Part shown: piece by piece, positions 1 through 12,280 of the stretch
Position numbering within the stretch: the first letter of the stretch is position 1
Layout of the letters: every line of letters begins with the position of its first letter
Source of the DNA: Tubulanus polymorphus
Taxonomy: Eukaryota; Nemertea; Palaeonemertea; Tubulaniformes; Tubulanidae
NCBI RefSeq assembly: GCF_964204645.1
Contig: NC_134027.1
Location: forward strand, 4,824,485-4,888,484
Reading direction: 5' to 3'
DNA: 64,000 nt
Translations under genes and position numbers: made by a program
Notes under the pieces: model-generated
Databases searched by the model: none
Told to the model about the DNA's origin: nothing
Seen by the model: only the letters and a program-made list of their open reading frames with translations

Positions 1-3000
1 CCTCGACGAGGGGATGAAGTTGCTGGAACGGCCATTGAAAGCTCTCAAGGTCGCTGCAACTGGAGAGCGATAAGTGTCCGAGCTAAAACAGTCACGAACA
101 AGCGGTATTGTCATCATAATTCCATCTCAGAAAAGAAATGGGAGAAAAATCAATTGAATTTTTGACTTGACTTGGGCCTATTTTCTTATGATAATTTCAG
201 TGGGATACCCCTCACTCTACTGAAGAGCCCAACTGAAAGCAAGTTTCAACAGCAGCTGTTGGCTAACAAGCAAGGGGTGTCTATTACTAATAATGGTGAT
301 TTTGGCCGATTGTCTGTAGCAACAAAGAAGACGACTACATTTTGGATCAGGTATCTCGATAAGAAATTTCTCCGTGAAAATGAATTACTGTTAGGCCTAT
401 AACTCGAATATTCAATTGCTATTTTTCATGTAGAAATGATGGAAAGAAGACACAGAAATTTGTAAGAGCGATATTGAAGTCGAGCACGTGTACACAGTTT
501 ACGATAGCTTCACCAAGAATTTTGCCTCGCACCCATATACCAGTCGAGAGAGAGATAGATTTATTTCCAGGAATGACGATACATATAACGGCGGAATGTA
601 TTGCCAAGTAAGAGATACTGAATTTGATTGATAAAGCCACAACAAAATCAAGACTAGAACGAAATTCATCCTTAAAAATTAGTATATATTCCAGTACAAT
701 CGATTTCGCCGAGTCACTTCAGCCTCATCGGGTATGATATGTACAGAAGGGCAGCATCAGAAATAAACAACTATTTAGAATATGAATATAAGAATTATGT
801 GACAGTACTGCATATTGAGGATGAATTTTGTTTTAGATACAATTTTGTTATCGTTCATTCGACTCTCTACCGAAAGTCAAATTAAATTGCATCAAATATG
901 GTCAGGTGAAATAGTTAATTATGATTTTTTAACTGATTTTAGGAACTGTGGAGTTGACCGTCAGTTGTTGCTGTTCGAGTTCGCTGATTTTAAAATCGGT
1001 CGCTACCTGAGCGCGTCTGTCTTCGATCCGATACAAACATCTCTAGAATCTAATGAACCGTATCAGCGACGTGTAACGTCTTACAACCGATATAAATCAC
1101 AGAATACCGAAGAATCTTGTATCATCCCTGGACAGCGTCCTCTCAGGTAAATTCCAAACCAACATGGATGAACTTTTGCCTAAATTGAATATGAATTAAT
1201 GATCCTATAAAACATATAGGCCTATCTTGTCACCATATTTTAGATTAAATTGAAGACTGGGACTGGTTTTGCAAATTTAATTTAACATTACATCTAACTG
1301 GTACTTTTATTTGATGTTCTTACAACAGGTTTTCAGGTGTAAAACTGCCTAATAAGCTTCCACAGTATCCAATACCTATTGGGTTAAAAATGTGCTGTCT
1401 TGAACATGAAGATTTATTACCAGTAGCTCCAGAACTTATTCAGGTATTTCGAGCCAAATTTCATCATCAAAACACATACCAGTAAAGATGACTCTTTATG
1501 TATTTCTGCTGACATATAAATTGTTTCCTTTTTAAGCCTCTTTGTATGGAAAACTATGTTAACAAATTCTCAGCGCTGTTACACCTGGAGGAAATACAAA
1601 TGGAAGTCGATATTAGGGAATTCGACTTGGAACGGGTAAAATTCTTGCTATTTAACCATCAAAATGTAACAAAATCCGGATGTTATGTTGACATAAATGT
1701 GTTTATGAATAGGAATGTATGAGGCGATGTGGCGGAGATCTTTTAGGTTTGAAGGTGCCTGGTTTAGCTGAAGGACGTCCATCTGTATTAGTAGGGGACA
1801 GAGTGATAATATCAGAGCCCGGGGATGACGTAAATAGCCCGATGTACGAAGGCTATATTCACGAGGTAGTTTCACACTGAACCGATAAATAAAAATCTTT
1901 AATCGAGATTATGTCAAAATAATACTGAATATTTCAGGTTCTATTTGATGAAGTTTTACTGAAATTCAACCCAAATTTTCACTCGAATTACCAAGGAGAA
2001 GACTATAATGTGATGTTTACTTTCAGCAGGTATAGATTTTAGTTTCATACATTTAAAATTACATAATTATTATTTTCACTTAGTTGTTTTGATGGCTTTG
2101 GTATTTAAGGACTCCAATGAGACGTTGTCACCAAGCTGTTAGGTTTGTGTCTCAACTTGGAATTGATGGTAAGCTAGTGTACATATTTCATAATCTGTCC
2201 CTTATTATTTTAAGCCAATTACTAAGTCTACAAAATTAATAATAAAGAATTATTGTTTTGATTTCAGTTCTTTTTCCAACGAGGCTTGTTCCTAAACTTC
2301 CTCAGGTAATGGGAAAATCTGAGACTTTCAGTGAAGCTGTTGTTAAACCTTTAGTAGCGCCATCTAGTGGATCCCGGAGAAACTCAACTAGCAGTTGTCG
2401 AAGTACTAGTTCATCTCACCAGTATGTATATTTTTGTCTCCTGTATATATTTGTTTTATTTCACTATATTTATATATGTCAGATGAGAGTTAACTCAGGG
2501 AAATGACTGATTTTCCAGATTTTTCAACTCTAATCTAAATGAAAGACAGAAAAGTGCTGTTATAAGAATTCTTGGAGGTCAGAGTCGACCAACTCCTTAT
2601 ATCTTATTTGGACCGCCTGGTAGGAGCTCTCGTTCACTTAATCAAAGTCATTTCAAGTTGAATTGTTTATAGCTTAGTTGTATTCTGTATCAGGAACGGG
2701 TAAAACAGTGACTCTAGTGGAAGCGATTCTACAGATTTTTTGTCATGTATCAGGAAGTCGTGTCTTAGCTTGTGCTCCTTCAAACAGTGCTGCAGATTTA
2801 CTGGTATGATTTTCACTCCTTATTCGTGATTATGGATAACAGAATCCTCGATATAGATGCAAACATCCTTGTATTCTGGCTAAGATACTTAAGATTCATC
2901 TCTTTTTAGGCTGAACGTTTGATTTTAAGCGGTAAGATTAAGCAAGGAGATTTGATCCGGCTGAATGCATTCAGTCGTGGTGTAGAGGTAAGATAAAAGA

Positions 3001-5793
3001 AATCTATTACCCTATATTCAAGATAATTACCTATTTAAAATTGCGTCCTGATTGTGTATATTTATAGAACATCCCTGAGGTTGTGCAGTCATACTCATCA
3101 ACTGGTGATGACCTAGAATTAGCTGCTAGATATCGCATTATTATATGTACCTGCACAACAGCTGGTAGTTTCTTCTCAATTCGAATAAATCCTGGTCATT
3201 TTACTCACGCCATTATTGATGAGGTAATAAAGTATGACATATTATACACATATACTATGGTAATACAAAATGGAAATATGTAACATGCAATGCAAACTTT
3301 TTTAGGCTGGGCAGGCAACAGAGCCGGAATGTGTAACTGTGATGAGTTTAGTTGCTAACGCTGGTGGACAAGTAAGTGATTACTACACTAGCTTCATAAA
3401 TTCTTGGTTCTCGGCATTTTTTATAACTATCTTTATTAAACTCATCATCGTAGACTGTATTAGCAGGCGACCCGATGCAGCTCGGACCTGTTTTACGTAG
3501 TAACGCGGCTAAAGAATATGGCCTACAGCAGTCTTTACTGGAAAGGTTGATAAATACCGATTTATACCAACGCGATGAAAGCAAGTTTGCCGATCATGGA
3601 AGTTATGACCCATTACTGGTTAGTGCAGATCTGAGAAAGATACACCCGCTATTTATGAATCTAAAGAAATTACAACCAATTTCATTCTGAATTTCTTTTT
3701 TCAGGTGACTAAACTTGTTAACAATTATCGATCTCATCCGGCTATTCTGAACGTTTCTTCTGAACTGTTCTACCACAACGAGTTAGTGGTTTGTGCTGAT
3801 AAGAGGATGATCGAATCAATGTGTGACTGGGAAGAACTTCCATGCAAGAATTTCCCAGTTATATTTCACGGCATGAGGGTAAATACTTACATTCGATGAC
3901 TATGCCCTGTGTACGTTTTAGCGTCATTGAAATGTCTGTATTATTGATTCTGGCCTTTTTTTATATAGGGCGAAGACATGCGAGAAGGCAACAGTCCTTC
4001 GTGGTTCAATCCGGTTGAAGCTGTCCAGGTTATGCGATACTTGCAAAGTCTTGTAAGGAATCCTCATTTTGAACTGAGCTACGATGCCATAGGAATTGTC
4101 ACACCTTATCGAAAGCAGGTGCGTTTATATTTCATCTGGGTTCATTTCCTTAATTGTGTGAAAGTTGATTGTAATGTATTTTCTCTGTAATTTTCTCTTT
4201 CTAATTCTGTATTTTCAGGTTGAAAAAATCCGTCTGTTAATTGATCGTCTCGGAATGGATAAGGTGAAGGTCGGATCGGTGGAAGAATTTCAAGGGCAAG
4301 AACGACCAGTCATTATAATCTCAACAGTGCGAGCAAATGAATCAAATGTTAATTTCGATCACAAATACAATCTCGGTTTCCTCAGTAATCCGAAACGCTT
4401 CAATGTGTCCATTAGTAGAGCACAGGCATTACTTGTCATTATAGGCAACCCATATGTGTTAGGACAAGTAAGTTTGATTTCAGATATCAGAACATATTGA
4501 CACTATATTCATATTAATGCGATACTCATTGGAAACAATTCAAGCTTAAATCTTGTATTTTCCTATGGGTTTCAGGATCCTGTGTGGTTTCATCTGCTGC
4601 AGTACTGTGTGAAACATGGCGCATATACAGGTTGCGATCTGCCGCCATTTTCCGGATTATGTGAAGACAAGATTGAGACTAATTGTAATGACAATAGTTC
4701 ACTTCAATCAAGTGACATCGGGACTGTGAAAATACGTGAAAGCGCTGACAATGACACCAATAAGCAGAATGCACAAAATTTGACTGAAAGTTCGGTGGCT
4801 GATGGTAGTTCTATTCTTGAAGGGACAAGAAGAATAGGCGGGTGTAAGGATGTTCTTGACAGTTCAGATAACCAAGAAGTAGAACCCCCTGTCATTATTG
4901 AAGCGTCAATTAATACCACTGATTCAATTGACAATATAATAGCTACAAGTATGGATGATCTTTGTAGCAGCAGCAATACAACAACGACTACATCTGATAG
5001 TGCTCTTACAACCAGTATGGAAGATATACATAGCATTAGCTACAGTTGTACTACAGCAGCTTCTTTGGATAGTTTGGAAGATGATCGAAGTTTCGATGGG
5101 AAATTATGCGTGGTGAGTTTAGAAGCGCTTGCAGATAGTCCTGGAGTGAACAATACAGAAAAAGACATCTCCAATGATCCTCTAAAGAAGGTTGATTATG
5201 CTTTTATCGAGAAGCAGCAACCAAATCGGACACAAAATCCTCAAACTCTTTTTGCAATGCTTGGACTACCAGACATATACCCTAATGACATATCCTTCAA
5301 GAAGACCAAAAATAATGCATCACCAAGCTTTTCAGATGACAGAATGAATACAAATAACGAATCTCTCAAAAAGGACATAGTGGATGATATCGCCAGTGAA
5401 CAAGCATTGGATGTTGTTGATGGTATTACAGCTCAAATCAACATCAGTGATCAAGATTCCTCCAATTCTCGTGGAGTAAATATGTTGGAAAATATTTCGT
5501 ATAGTAGACCAACTCATGAATTATCAAATAGCCAGAAAACTCAACGGCAAAGTAACGTTCACGGGCGTGGCAAAGATTTTCAGAATTTAGCTTACCGTTC
5601 AATGCCGGGTCATAATACAGAACATCTTCCTGGAAGAAATAATCTGCTGAAATCGCATAACGTTCAACAAATGCCTAGTACATGTACCGTTAAACGAGGG
5701 GATATCATGTGTGAATTTTACGAAGATGACGACATGGAACAAAGAGACAGTGATGTAGTCATAGAAAGTGATACCGAGGAATTTCTTGAGTGA
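1..5793 (+). CDS. MOV10L1: MOV10L1-like RNA helicase (5' end outside window)
   Basis: SF1 (Upf1-like) RNA helicase of the MOV10L1/Armitage type, which in animals feeds piRNA precursors to PIWI proteins. Twenty exons join in frame: <1-104, 201-350, 434-607, 943-1146, 1329-1443, 1537-1635, 1713-1865, 1938-2029, 2110-2168, 2268-2421, 2519-2619, 2694-2803, 2910-2987, 3068-3223, 3306-3371, 3454-3618, 3705-3878, 3969-4118, 4219-4467, 4576-5793 (1256 residues visible). Visible motifs are Walker A GPPGTGKT across exons 11-12, APSNSAAD (exon 12), DEAGQ across 14-15, [10 protein letters not shown] (16), NYRSH (17), TPYRKQ (18), and VEEFQGQE with the [10 protein letters not shown] block (19). The upstream segments [13 protein letters not shown] and [10 protein letters not shown] and the end GCDLPP favour MOV10L1 over MOV10. 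About 385 low-complexity acidic, Ser/Thr-rich residues follow GCDLPP. The start is outside the window. AATAAA at 6027-6032 may end the transcript. Confidence 0.93.
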
Positions 5794-5966
5794 ATATACA
5801 GTAATGATTTCTTAAAAGAGGTTTTGTTGTATATAAACAGCTAAACAAGGCTAATGACTTTTTCTTTCAAATTGAAATCATTCAAGTAAATTTTTTAATG
5901 AATCGAAATAGTTTTATTTCTTAATATCAAAAATGTACACAGTAATAGACAGGTTTATGTAAGTAG

Positions 5967-8738
5967 TTAAACTTGCTGTAAAGGATCAATTCTGAGAAGC
6001 GATAACGAATTATGAATGACTTGTTGAATAAATTTCATCAGATAAAGTCGTGCGAATATGACTGGCAGTAAATGCGGTCTTGGCTCCTGAAAGATGATGT
6101 GTTCATGTTATTATGCATTTATATAAAGAACGAAGTACCCCGGTTGTGAAACGGGGCCAGTAAATAATGATAACCCCAATATATAATGAATGATTTTAAT
6201 TATTGTCGATTTCGATTTTTCGTTCAATTGAAGCCTTACCACTAGTATGTGAACTCTATTGTAATACGAACTCAATTTCCTGGTGAGATTTTGTAGGAAG
6301 CCACAGATCTATAAGATAAATGAAGCCATTATTAATAAAAGCCCTTGTTTTAGATAATTGTCTCATGAAAATATATTTTTGTTAGCAATAAATTTCATGT
6401 ACCCTATGTGTATGAATTGTTATATTGAGGCAGTTGTCGTCGAATTTTTCAATGCAGCATTTTACAACATCCGGAAATGGTAAAACGTAATTGAACAGTA
6501 AATTCCATTCATCCTGTAATACACGGATAAAAATCATACCAGATAATGTGATTATTTTGAACTGGATTGAATTTTTTAAATATCAGTAAATCATCCGAAA
6601 CATACCTCATCACTCAACGTAGTGAAATCAATTGAATCAATTGATGGCAAAGCAGGATATAGACCTAAAGAAATGATACAATGTCCATAATCAGGGCTGA
6701 ATGCATAGTTTTGTGTATCAGGTGCCGAATCCTTACAGTAGCTGGGTGATGTCTATATATGTAAATTCTTACCTCGTTCAACTTTTTGTTTAAAATGAGT
6801 AAACAGAGTCGCCAGTCGAGCACAGTTATACAGAATAAATGTGCCCTCTCGACACAGTGGAGGACCGCAGGTATCCACACTGGGTGATAGATCCACTTTC
6901 ACATCGTTCTGACACGCAGAAGATAACAATTCAAATTTCACAGCAGCTTCTGTTAATGTATGCAACAAAGGTTTCCAAGCATCGCCTATATTTTAAAATA
7001 CATTTTCTTAATTTTAGAATTCTATCATCCTCCTATTATCAGATTATGTTGATTCATTTTATTTGGAAAAATTGCTATTTCAAACAAGAGAATATTACCA
7101 TTAACTTCTGTACCATATTTTTGTATGGATGCTTCTTTGACTTGGTCAAACCTCAGTCTGAAAAGATAAAAGGTTAATTGTGACTCACTTTATCTAATGT
7201 TTCATTATACAATAATTCATGGACGATTACCTATAATATTCCGAAGCAGAACATCTTGATTTATCCTTTGTAGTGACTCCACCGTGAACTAGATGAAACT
7301 ATCAAAAGAAAAATTTGGAATTTTATGTTGTTTTATAACATAACGAGTGAAAGTGGATATTTTTAAGTCTTTACCTGCGGAGGTGGTTTCGTTAGTATTT
7401 TCCACGCAATGTCAGTTTGTTGTTGTACATAAGAATGATTTGATTGGACCACATGTAGAATACATTGCTACAACATTCAAACATAATCGTACTCCTTAAA
7501 TAAGTTATCTCATTATTCCGTAAAGATTCCAAGGGCAATTCTGTACCTGAGACATGGTAGTAGAATTATTCAGCTCACTGATCTGTTTCAGCAACATACA
7601 TCCATCAGTAACTGTTGTTAGAAAATGAAAGATAAGAGGCTTTTAGAATCATTCCTATGGGCCTATACACGTCAGAAGTTACACTTCCATTTCATTTTTC
7701 ATGCCACTTTTGCCAAATTATTTGAAAGGGTTAGACATAATGTTAATTTAGGCAATTTCATTTAATTCAATTTCGCATCTCCAAGTTATCAGGTATTTAG
7801 TTACAGATTATACTATCTATTCACCTTTACAGTTTCCAAGGTTGATATCATATAGATATTTCCCTTGAGGAAGATTATTCTCTTCAATGTAACGCTTCAA
7901 ATCGATAGTGCAATCAGAATCGCCGCAACCTGTTGTATATATACTCTTTTTTAGTTGATCATAACACTGTTTCTCTGATGAGGAAGTCTTCAGTGTGATA
8001 GGTTGACCAATTTCTCTGATTCCAACATTCGTTTTCACCGATTTTCTGAAATAGAAACATCTTTCAGTTTTATCTGGCTAACGGAGATTAAAAATCTTAC
8101 AAATGTCCTTGTATAATTTACCCGGATGCTTCTAACAATGATGATACATGCTCTGCTATCAACTGTGACCGATATTGATCCAAGGTCATTGTTGAATACT
8201 GTGAATTGTATAATTCTGATGCGTTAATGAAAATTTCATTCGAACTGTTGCATTTATTAACTAAGCCATACTCTGCGCCGGCATCTTTGACACATTTTCC
8301 TATCATCTTATATGTTTCGACTCTATTTATCCTGATCTCAATTCTATTTCCCTTGACTAAACAACTTTTCAGTGGTATTGACCATAGCGAGGACGATTTC
8401 TCTAACGCAGAAGCAAGGTTTTCCATGCTCTAAAATAAATGGAGAGTTAAACAAAGCTACTAGATGAAGTAAAAATCAATTCTTTCAAAGGACATTCTTT
8501 TATTCAGAAGGCTTACATTTTTGGGTAAAAATTCACCGATGGCCACACCGGGTCCCGCTTCAACTACATCAACACTAACGCTTGAAGGTGTAGTAGCATT
8601 TTTATACAGAATAGAAAAATCAGATTTATGGAGATTTCTCAGATTTCTTGTCATTTTCAGGACTTTAAAGGAATTGTTTAACGAATTTGATTTACAATAA
8701 CAATCAATAAAGCGCATTATTTGGATAGTAATATCCAT
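5967..8738 (-). CDS. DALRD3: DALRD3: DALR anticodon-binding domain protein 3
   Basis: Complete gene of about 535 residues, close to the vertebrate length. Exons in coding order: 8517-8738, 8122-8429, 7825-8045, 7547-7611, 7375-7467, 7231-7298, 7099-7157, 6773-6985, 6606-6664, 6403-6513, 6240-6308, 5967-6086; all phases agree and the CDS is 1608 nt. In vertebrates DALRD3 pairs with METTL2 to place 3-methylcytidine on certain arginine tRNAs. Diagnostic blocks are NLGNCKVTDG (exons 3-4), AVKFELLSSA and YNCARLATLF (exon 8), GLYPALPSID (9), SSYYNRVHIL (11) and EPRPHLLPVIFARLYL (12). The last three exons form the DALR tRNA-binding helical domain. The ATG at 8738 gives the best N-terminal match; an in-frame ATG at 8813 would add 25 residues. 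The gene is convergent with the helicase, with stops 174 bp apart. Confidence 0.92.
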
Positions 8739-9258
8739 TGGGTCTCGGTAAAGTGCCACAGAATACAAATAAATGATGATTTCTCGGACCGAATGCAGAA
8801 ATGTCAAAATCAAAATTTAACAAAGATGTTGAGGTATGGCTGTAGCTAAATAATTATTAGGTAGTAAAACACGGTTTGGACTACGGACACGTGTTCGGAC
8901 CATTGACTTCTCACAACTTGTAGAGCCGACCGTTGACCATGAAGTTCCGGCTCGATTGCAAAGTTTCGCCGAAATTATCAAGTGAAAATCTACCCCTTTC
9001 CCTGAATTCGGAGTGTGTGCCTATGGAAGCTCATATAGTGTTCTGACGGTTGACTTGTGTAAATCCTCAACGGGTGGTAGAGGGGAGTATTGATTTATAC
9101 TTATGGCCGGGTGCATTAAACTAAGTACAAATTAAAAATCCATCAGTCCTAATAGGCCTATGCGTAGACAAGTGCTGATATTGACTGAAATAAAACCTGA
9201 CAATTTACGATTTCATTATTTTCAATTCGCACACGACGGGTGGCGGTTTCACTAAACC
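8739..9258. promoter_or_regulatory. divergent intergenic region, DALRD3 / GPCR
   Basis: This 520-bp gap lies between the two divergent start codons and probably holds promoters for both genes. It contains a palindromic E-box CACGTG at 8888-8893. I see no convincing TATA box, open reading frame or repeat. The regulatory role is inferred from position only. Confidence 0.35.
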
Positions 9259-10194
9259 ATGAATTCAACAAAACCGATTGGCCGGGCGTACAATAGTTAC
9301 ATTCTGCTCATGGCTGTAGAAAATCAATCTGGCAGTCATCGCATGGTCTCATTAGTTATCTTTACGATTCTATTTTCGATGGGAGCCTTTGGAAATACAG
9401 CTACTTTCCTGATAATGATAAGTCATAGATTCAGGAATTTGTCTTACGCTAATTATCTGATCGCCCTCTCTATTTGTGATTTTATGTTTTGCCTCGACAG
9501 CACGTTGATGCCTGTGCTGCAATTTGTTATTTTACACGTTGATAATCACCCGATATATCTGATGAATTCTCTGATTAGTTGTCAACTTTACGAACATTTT
9601 GCGACGTTTACGTGTTCTATGAGTTCATGGTTTATAGTAGCGATATCTCTAGAACGTGCGGCAGTTGTGCTCTTCCCGTTCACGTCTCGTTTGATATGCA
9701 CACCCAGATTCGCACGATGCGTTATATCCGCCATTTTCGCGATGAACCTTTTGATTATAGGAATTCCAGCTCCAATATTAATGCGTTTTTCTATCAACGG
9801 ATGTCACTATAATCCGTATGACCAATTCTATGTTAACATAATTTTTGTTGTTTACGTTTATGTTCTACCATTGGCAATAATCATTACGTGTAATTGCGTG
9901 ATAGTCATTACTTTATTCAAGGATTCGGTATCTGTTTCGTCGACCAAGAAAAACACAAACGCAAAACGTACAACGATAACGCTTGTAACAGTTTCACTGG
10001 CGTTTACATTATTCACAATTCCAACCACTATCAATGCATTTCTGCCAATTCCTGCCGAACAGAGAGACATACTTTTTGCTATTCTTAATACTTTCGTAAC
10101 ATGTAATTATGTCATAAACTTCTATATATACCTTTTACTGGGGCGCGAGATCCGAGAATATTTCTGTGAACGGTTTTGCTGTTTATGTCGATGA
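9259..10194 (+). CDS. class A (rhodopsin-like) G-protein-coupled receptor
   Basis: Intronless 311-residue seven-helix receptor in the plasma membrane; the ligand is unknown and a peptide is plausible. The short N-terminus has N-glycosylation sequons at N2 and N22. TM1 spans about 30-54 with GN at 45-46 (N1.50). TM2 carries LSICD with D74 (2.50), and C108 sits at the top of TM3 for the conserved disulfide with a Cys in extracellular loop 2. The TM3 end reads E132-R133-A134 instead of DRY. TM6 lacks CWxP and reads FTLFTIPTT. TM7 ends NYVINFYIYLL, a variant of NPxxY, followed by a short Cys-rich tail. This resembles lineage-expanded invertebrate orphan receptors near the FMRFamide/peptide receptor group. 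Later Mets at 18 and 29 are alternative starts. A decayed copy of its 3' end lies at 12281-12625. Confidence 0.85.
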   Translation: MNSTKPIGRAYNSYILLMAVENQSGSHRMVSLVIFTILFSMGAFGNTATFLIMISHRFRNLSYANYLIALSICDFMFCLDSTLMPVLQFVILHVDNHPIYLMNSLISCQLYEHFATFTCSMSSWFIVAISLERAAVVLFPFTSRLICTPRFARCVISAIFAMNLLIIGIPAPILMRFSINGCHYNPYDQFYVNIIFVVYVYVLPLAIIITCNCVIVITLFKDSVSVSSTKKNTNAKRTTITLVTVSLAFTLFTIPTTINAFLPIPAEQRDILFAILNTFVTCNYVINFYIYLLLGREIREYFCERFCCLCR

Positions 10195-10706
10195 ATTTCA
10201 TTCTATCATAAAGAAGCGTTCCAGTGAAAAACGCCTATAAATGTTGTGCGTTTTACCGTTAGATCTACGTAGGATGCATTTGGTAACAAATCACTGATTA
10301 AGATGTTACTAAAATCCGTTGGGTGAACACGGACAAGAAATTTACTCTATATCGACAATTCTTGCAATCCTCTGTCCTTTTTCGTCTGAAAAATTGACAT
10401 TTTATTGAGAGATTGGTTTGCCAGTATGTCGTGGTAACTACCCTTCTCCCGGAAGTCAATGTAACGAATATCAATGTACGAATTACAATGTACATGTGCG
10501 CAGCATGTATATCATTCCTTTCTGGAACGGCCTTTAGAAAATATCAAAACGCCAAAATAACCACATAACCAATGTATCAAATTTAAAAGATCAATAGATT
10601 ATAATTAATACACATTTTCAGTAGCATATACAGGTAGAATGTGGTCATAATCTTAAACACCAATGAAAAGTATGGACATTCTGTTTGCATTTCTATTTTG
10701 CCTTTT
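10195..10706. other. intergenic, GPCR 3' flank to EF-hand gene
   Basis: The first 220 bp are the GPCR 3' flank, recognisable because the same sequence recurs next to the pseudogene at 12281-12625. The remainder is AT-rich and presumably holds the 3' UTR of the minus-strand EF-hand gene. I see no other gene. Confidence 0.5.
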
Positions 10707-11593
10707 CTAGTTTTTAAGGAATTCATCAATAGCTTTGCCCAAGTTGTCATCTAAAAACTCAATGAACTCTTGGAAGGAAAACTTTCCATCTTTATTCTTG
10801 TCAAAATTATCCAACATGTACTTGATGGCTTTTTCTGCATCTTCGCCGGTTATTCCCACGCTAGCGAAAAATGCGTCGATTTCCTCGTGATCCATGTGGT
10901 AACCAGACTCTCCATCAGCAGCATATTCCCAAAATATACCTTGCCAGTGATCTTGAATCGAAGGCCTTGAACAGTTGAAAAAATAAAGATATTAAACTAC
11001 CCGACCATGAAATATTTCTATTCAAAAACAACGTATACTTACATGAACATTGCTTTTATGAAGCCTTTAATGGTGAGTGTGTCACTGCCGTCTGTACAAT
11101 ATTTCTTAAAGATCGGCTAAAATGAGAAATTTTTAGAATATATATATATAATGTCGATTGAATCAAGGGATTAGGATATCTATATTACTACTTGAAGAAA
11201 TTCGATTATCGGGTATATAAGCAAATTCTGTACGCTGATGTTTAATTGATAATCAATTGTTTGTGGGCTCTGATTTATCCTCTATGAAATTTCATTCTTA
11301 AGATCGACTCTTTTTAGAGTAAAGTACTATCTTATCAAATCAACACTTTGATTTGTAGGTAAAGTTATCCTAGAAATTACAAACGCTTTCTTGGTCATAT
11401 AAAATGTAACGCGTGCTATTTCTTAACTTACGTCAATGTCCTCACTACTTATGACAGCCGCCGCTTCTTCTTTGGTAAGTTTTCCATCGCCATTATCCGC
11501 CATTTCGAAAAAACTTTTAAAATTTGAAAATGATTCTCCCAAATTTGGTATTTGATACTTTTCTGCTAATTTCTTGATAGCTACGTCTGCCAT
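10707..11593 (-). CDS. small EF-hand calcium-binding protein
   Basis: Three exons (11432-11593, 11043-11116, 10707-10965) give a 164-residue protein with matching phases 0 and 2. It starts MADVAIKKLAEKY and has no signal peptide, so it should be cytosolic. It has four EF-hand-like units. Only the last, at residues 134-145 (DKNKDGKFSFQE), has a fully canonical calcium loop. The first loop (ADNGDGKLTKEE, 32-43) has Ala where Asp is usual at position 1. Units two (about 62-75) and three (about 95-106) are degenerate. The length and four-unit layout fit the calmodulin-like or sarcoplasmic calcium-binding superfamily, but I cannot name a subfamily. The (TA)n palindrome lies just upstream of its start. 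Confidence 0.85.
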
Positions 11594-11669
11594 GATTCCT
11601 CTGTTGTTGGCTGTTAACAAATATTCATTAATTATAATGTTCGTACGTATATATATAGGCGCAGCCAAT

Positions 11670-11720
11670 CGCGAATTTCGTTATTATTGGCTTACAAAAT
11701 TGCTGTACGCAAGTATGAAC

Positions 11721-11806
<86 letters not shown>

Positions 11807-11856
11807 GTTCATACTTGCGTACAGCAATTTTGTAAGCCAATAATAACGAAATTCGC

Positions 11857-11857
<1 letters not shown>
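11670..11857. repeat. 188-bp palindrome with (TA)n centre
   Basis: Two unique arms of about 55 bp (outer ends CGCGAATTTCG and CGAAATTCGCG) form an essentially perfect inverted repeat around a (TA)n tract. A second (TA)n tract continues at 11858-11943. Long open frames here that encode only Ile/Tyr are artefacts of the microsatellite. The arm sequence could be a foldback transposon or an assembly artefact. Confidence 0.8.

Positions 11858-11943
<86 letters not shown>
11858..11943. repeat. (TA)n microsatellite
   Basis: An uninterrupted dinucleotide tract of about 85 bp directly follows the right arm of the palindrome. Confidence 0.9.
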
Positions 11944-11989
11944 AAAGAATTCTTAAATCGAGAATTCATTGAAAAACAATCTAAAATAT

Positions 11990-12040
11990 AAGAACACGGC
12001 GTTTCGATCTCACCCTAGAGATCGTCAGGTGTGAGTTATT
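11990..12040 (-). repeat. GAAACG-type hairpin repeat fragment
   Basis: On the minus strand the motif CCTGACGATCTC, a six-base loop, then GAGATCGAAACG forms a six-base-pair stem. Related motifs recur at 12941, 15096, 22994, 54490 and 56062 in this window. It is probably the conserved end of a dispersed retroelement-like repeat. Confidence 0.5.
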
Positions 12041-12280
12041 TACTAAAAACAGAAGTGAGAACAGGTTAATTGAGTTAATTGGTGAATGATTAAGTAGTTT
12101 TTATCTTATAATCAGGGACTTGTCTCTGTCGCCGCGTGCCTGGGCATAGCCAACCGAACCAGATTTAGAGCGGGTGCCACATGGGCGGATACAAGGGAGG
12201 GGAGGTTTATAGGGGTCTCGACCCTCTTGCTCCGTGTTCGAAGATTTTCTGAGTATCAATCATATTAATGATGAGACAAT

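Noticed and set aside
695-731. Exon-like segment after TATATTCCAG inside intron 3 of the helicase gene
   Set aside because: Including it puts the next exon (943) out of phase. Skipping it joins 607 to 943 in frame and matches the MOV10L1 family better.
815-905. Another exon-like block ending ATGGTCAG/GTGAAA in the same intron
   Set aside because: No phase fits both neighbours, and the family alignment has no room for it.
11574-11969. Open frames encoding long Ile-Tyr runs on both strands
   Set aside because: Artefacts of the (TA)n microsatellite.
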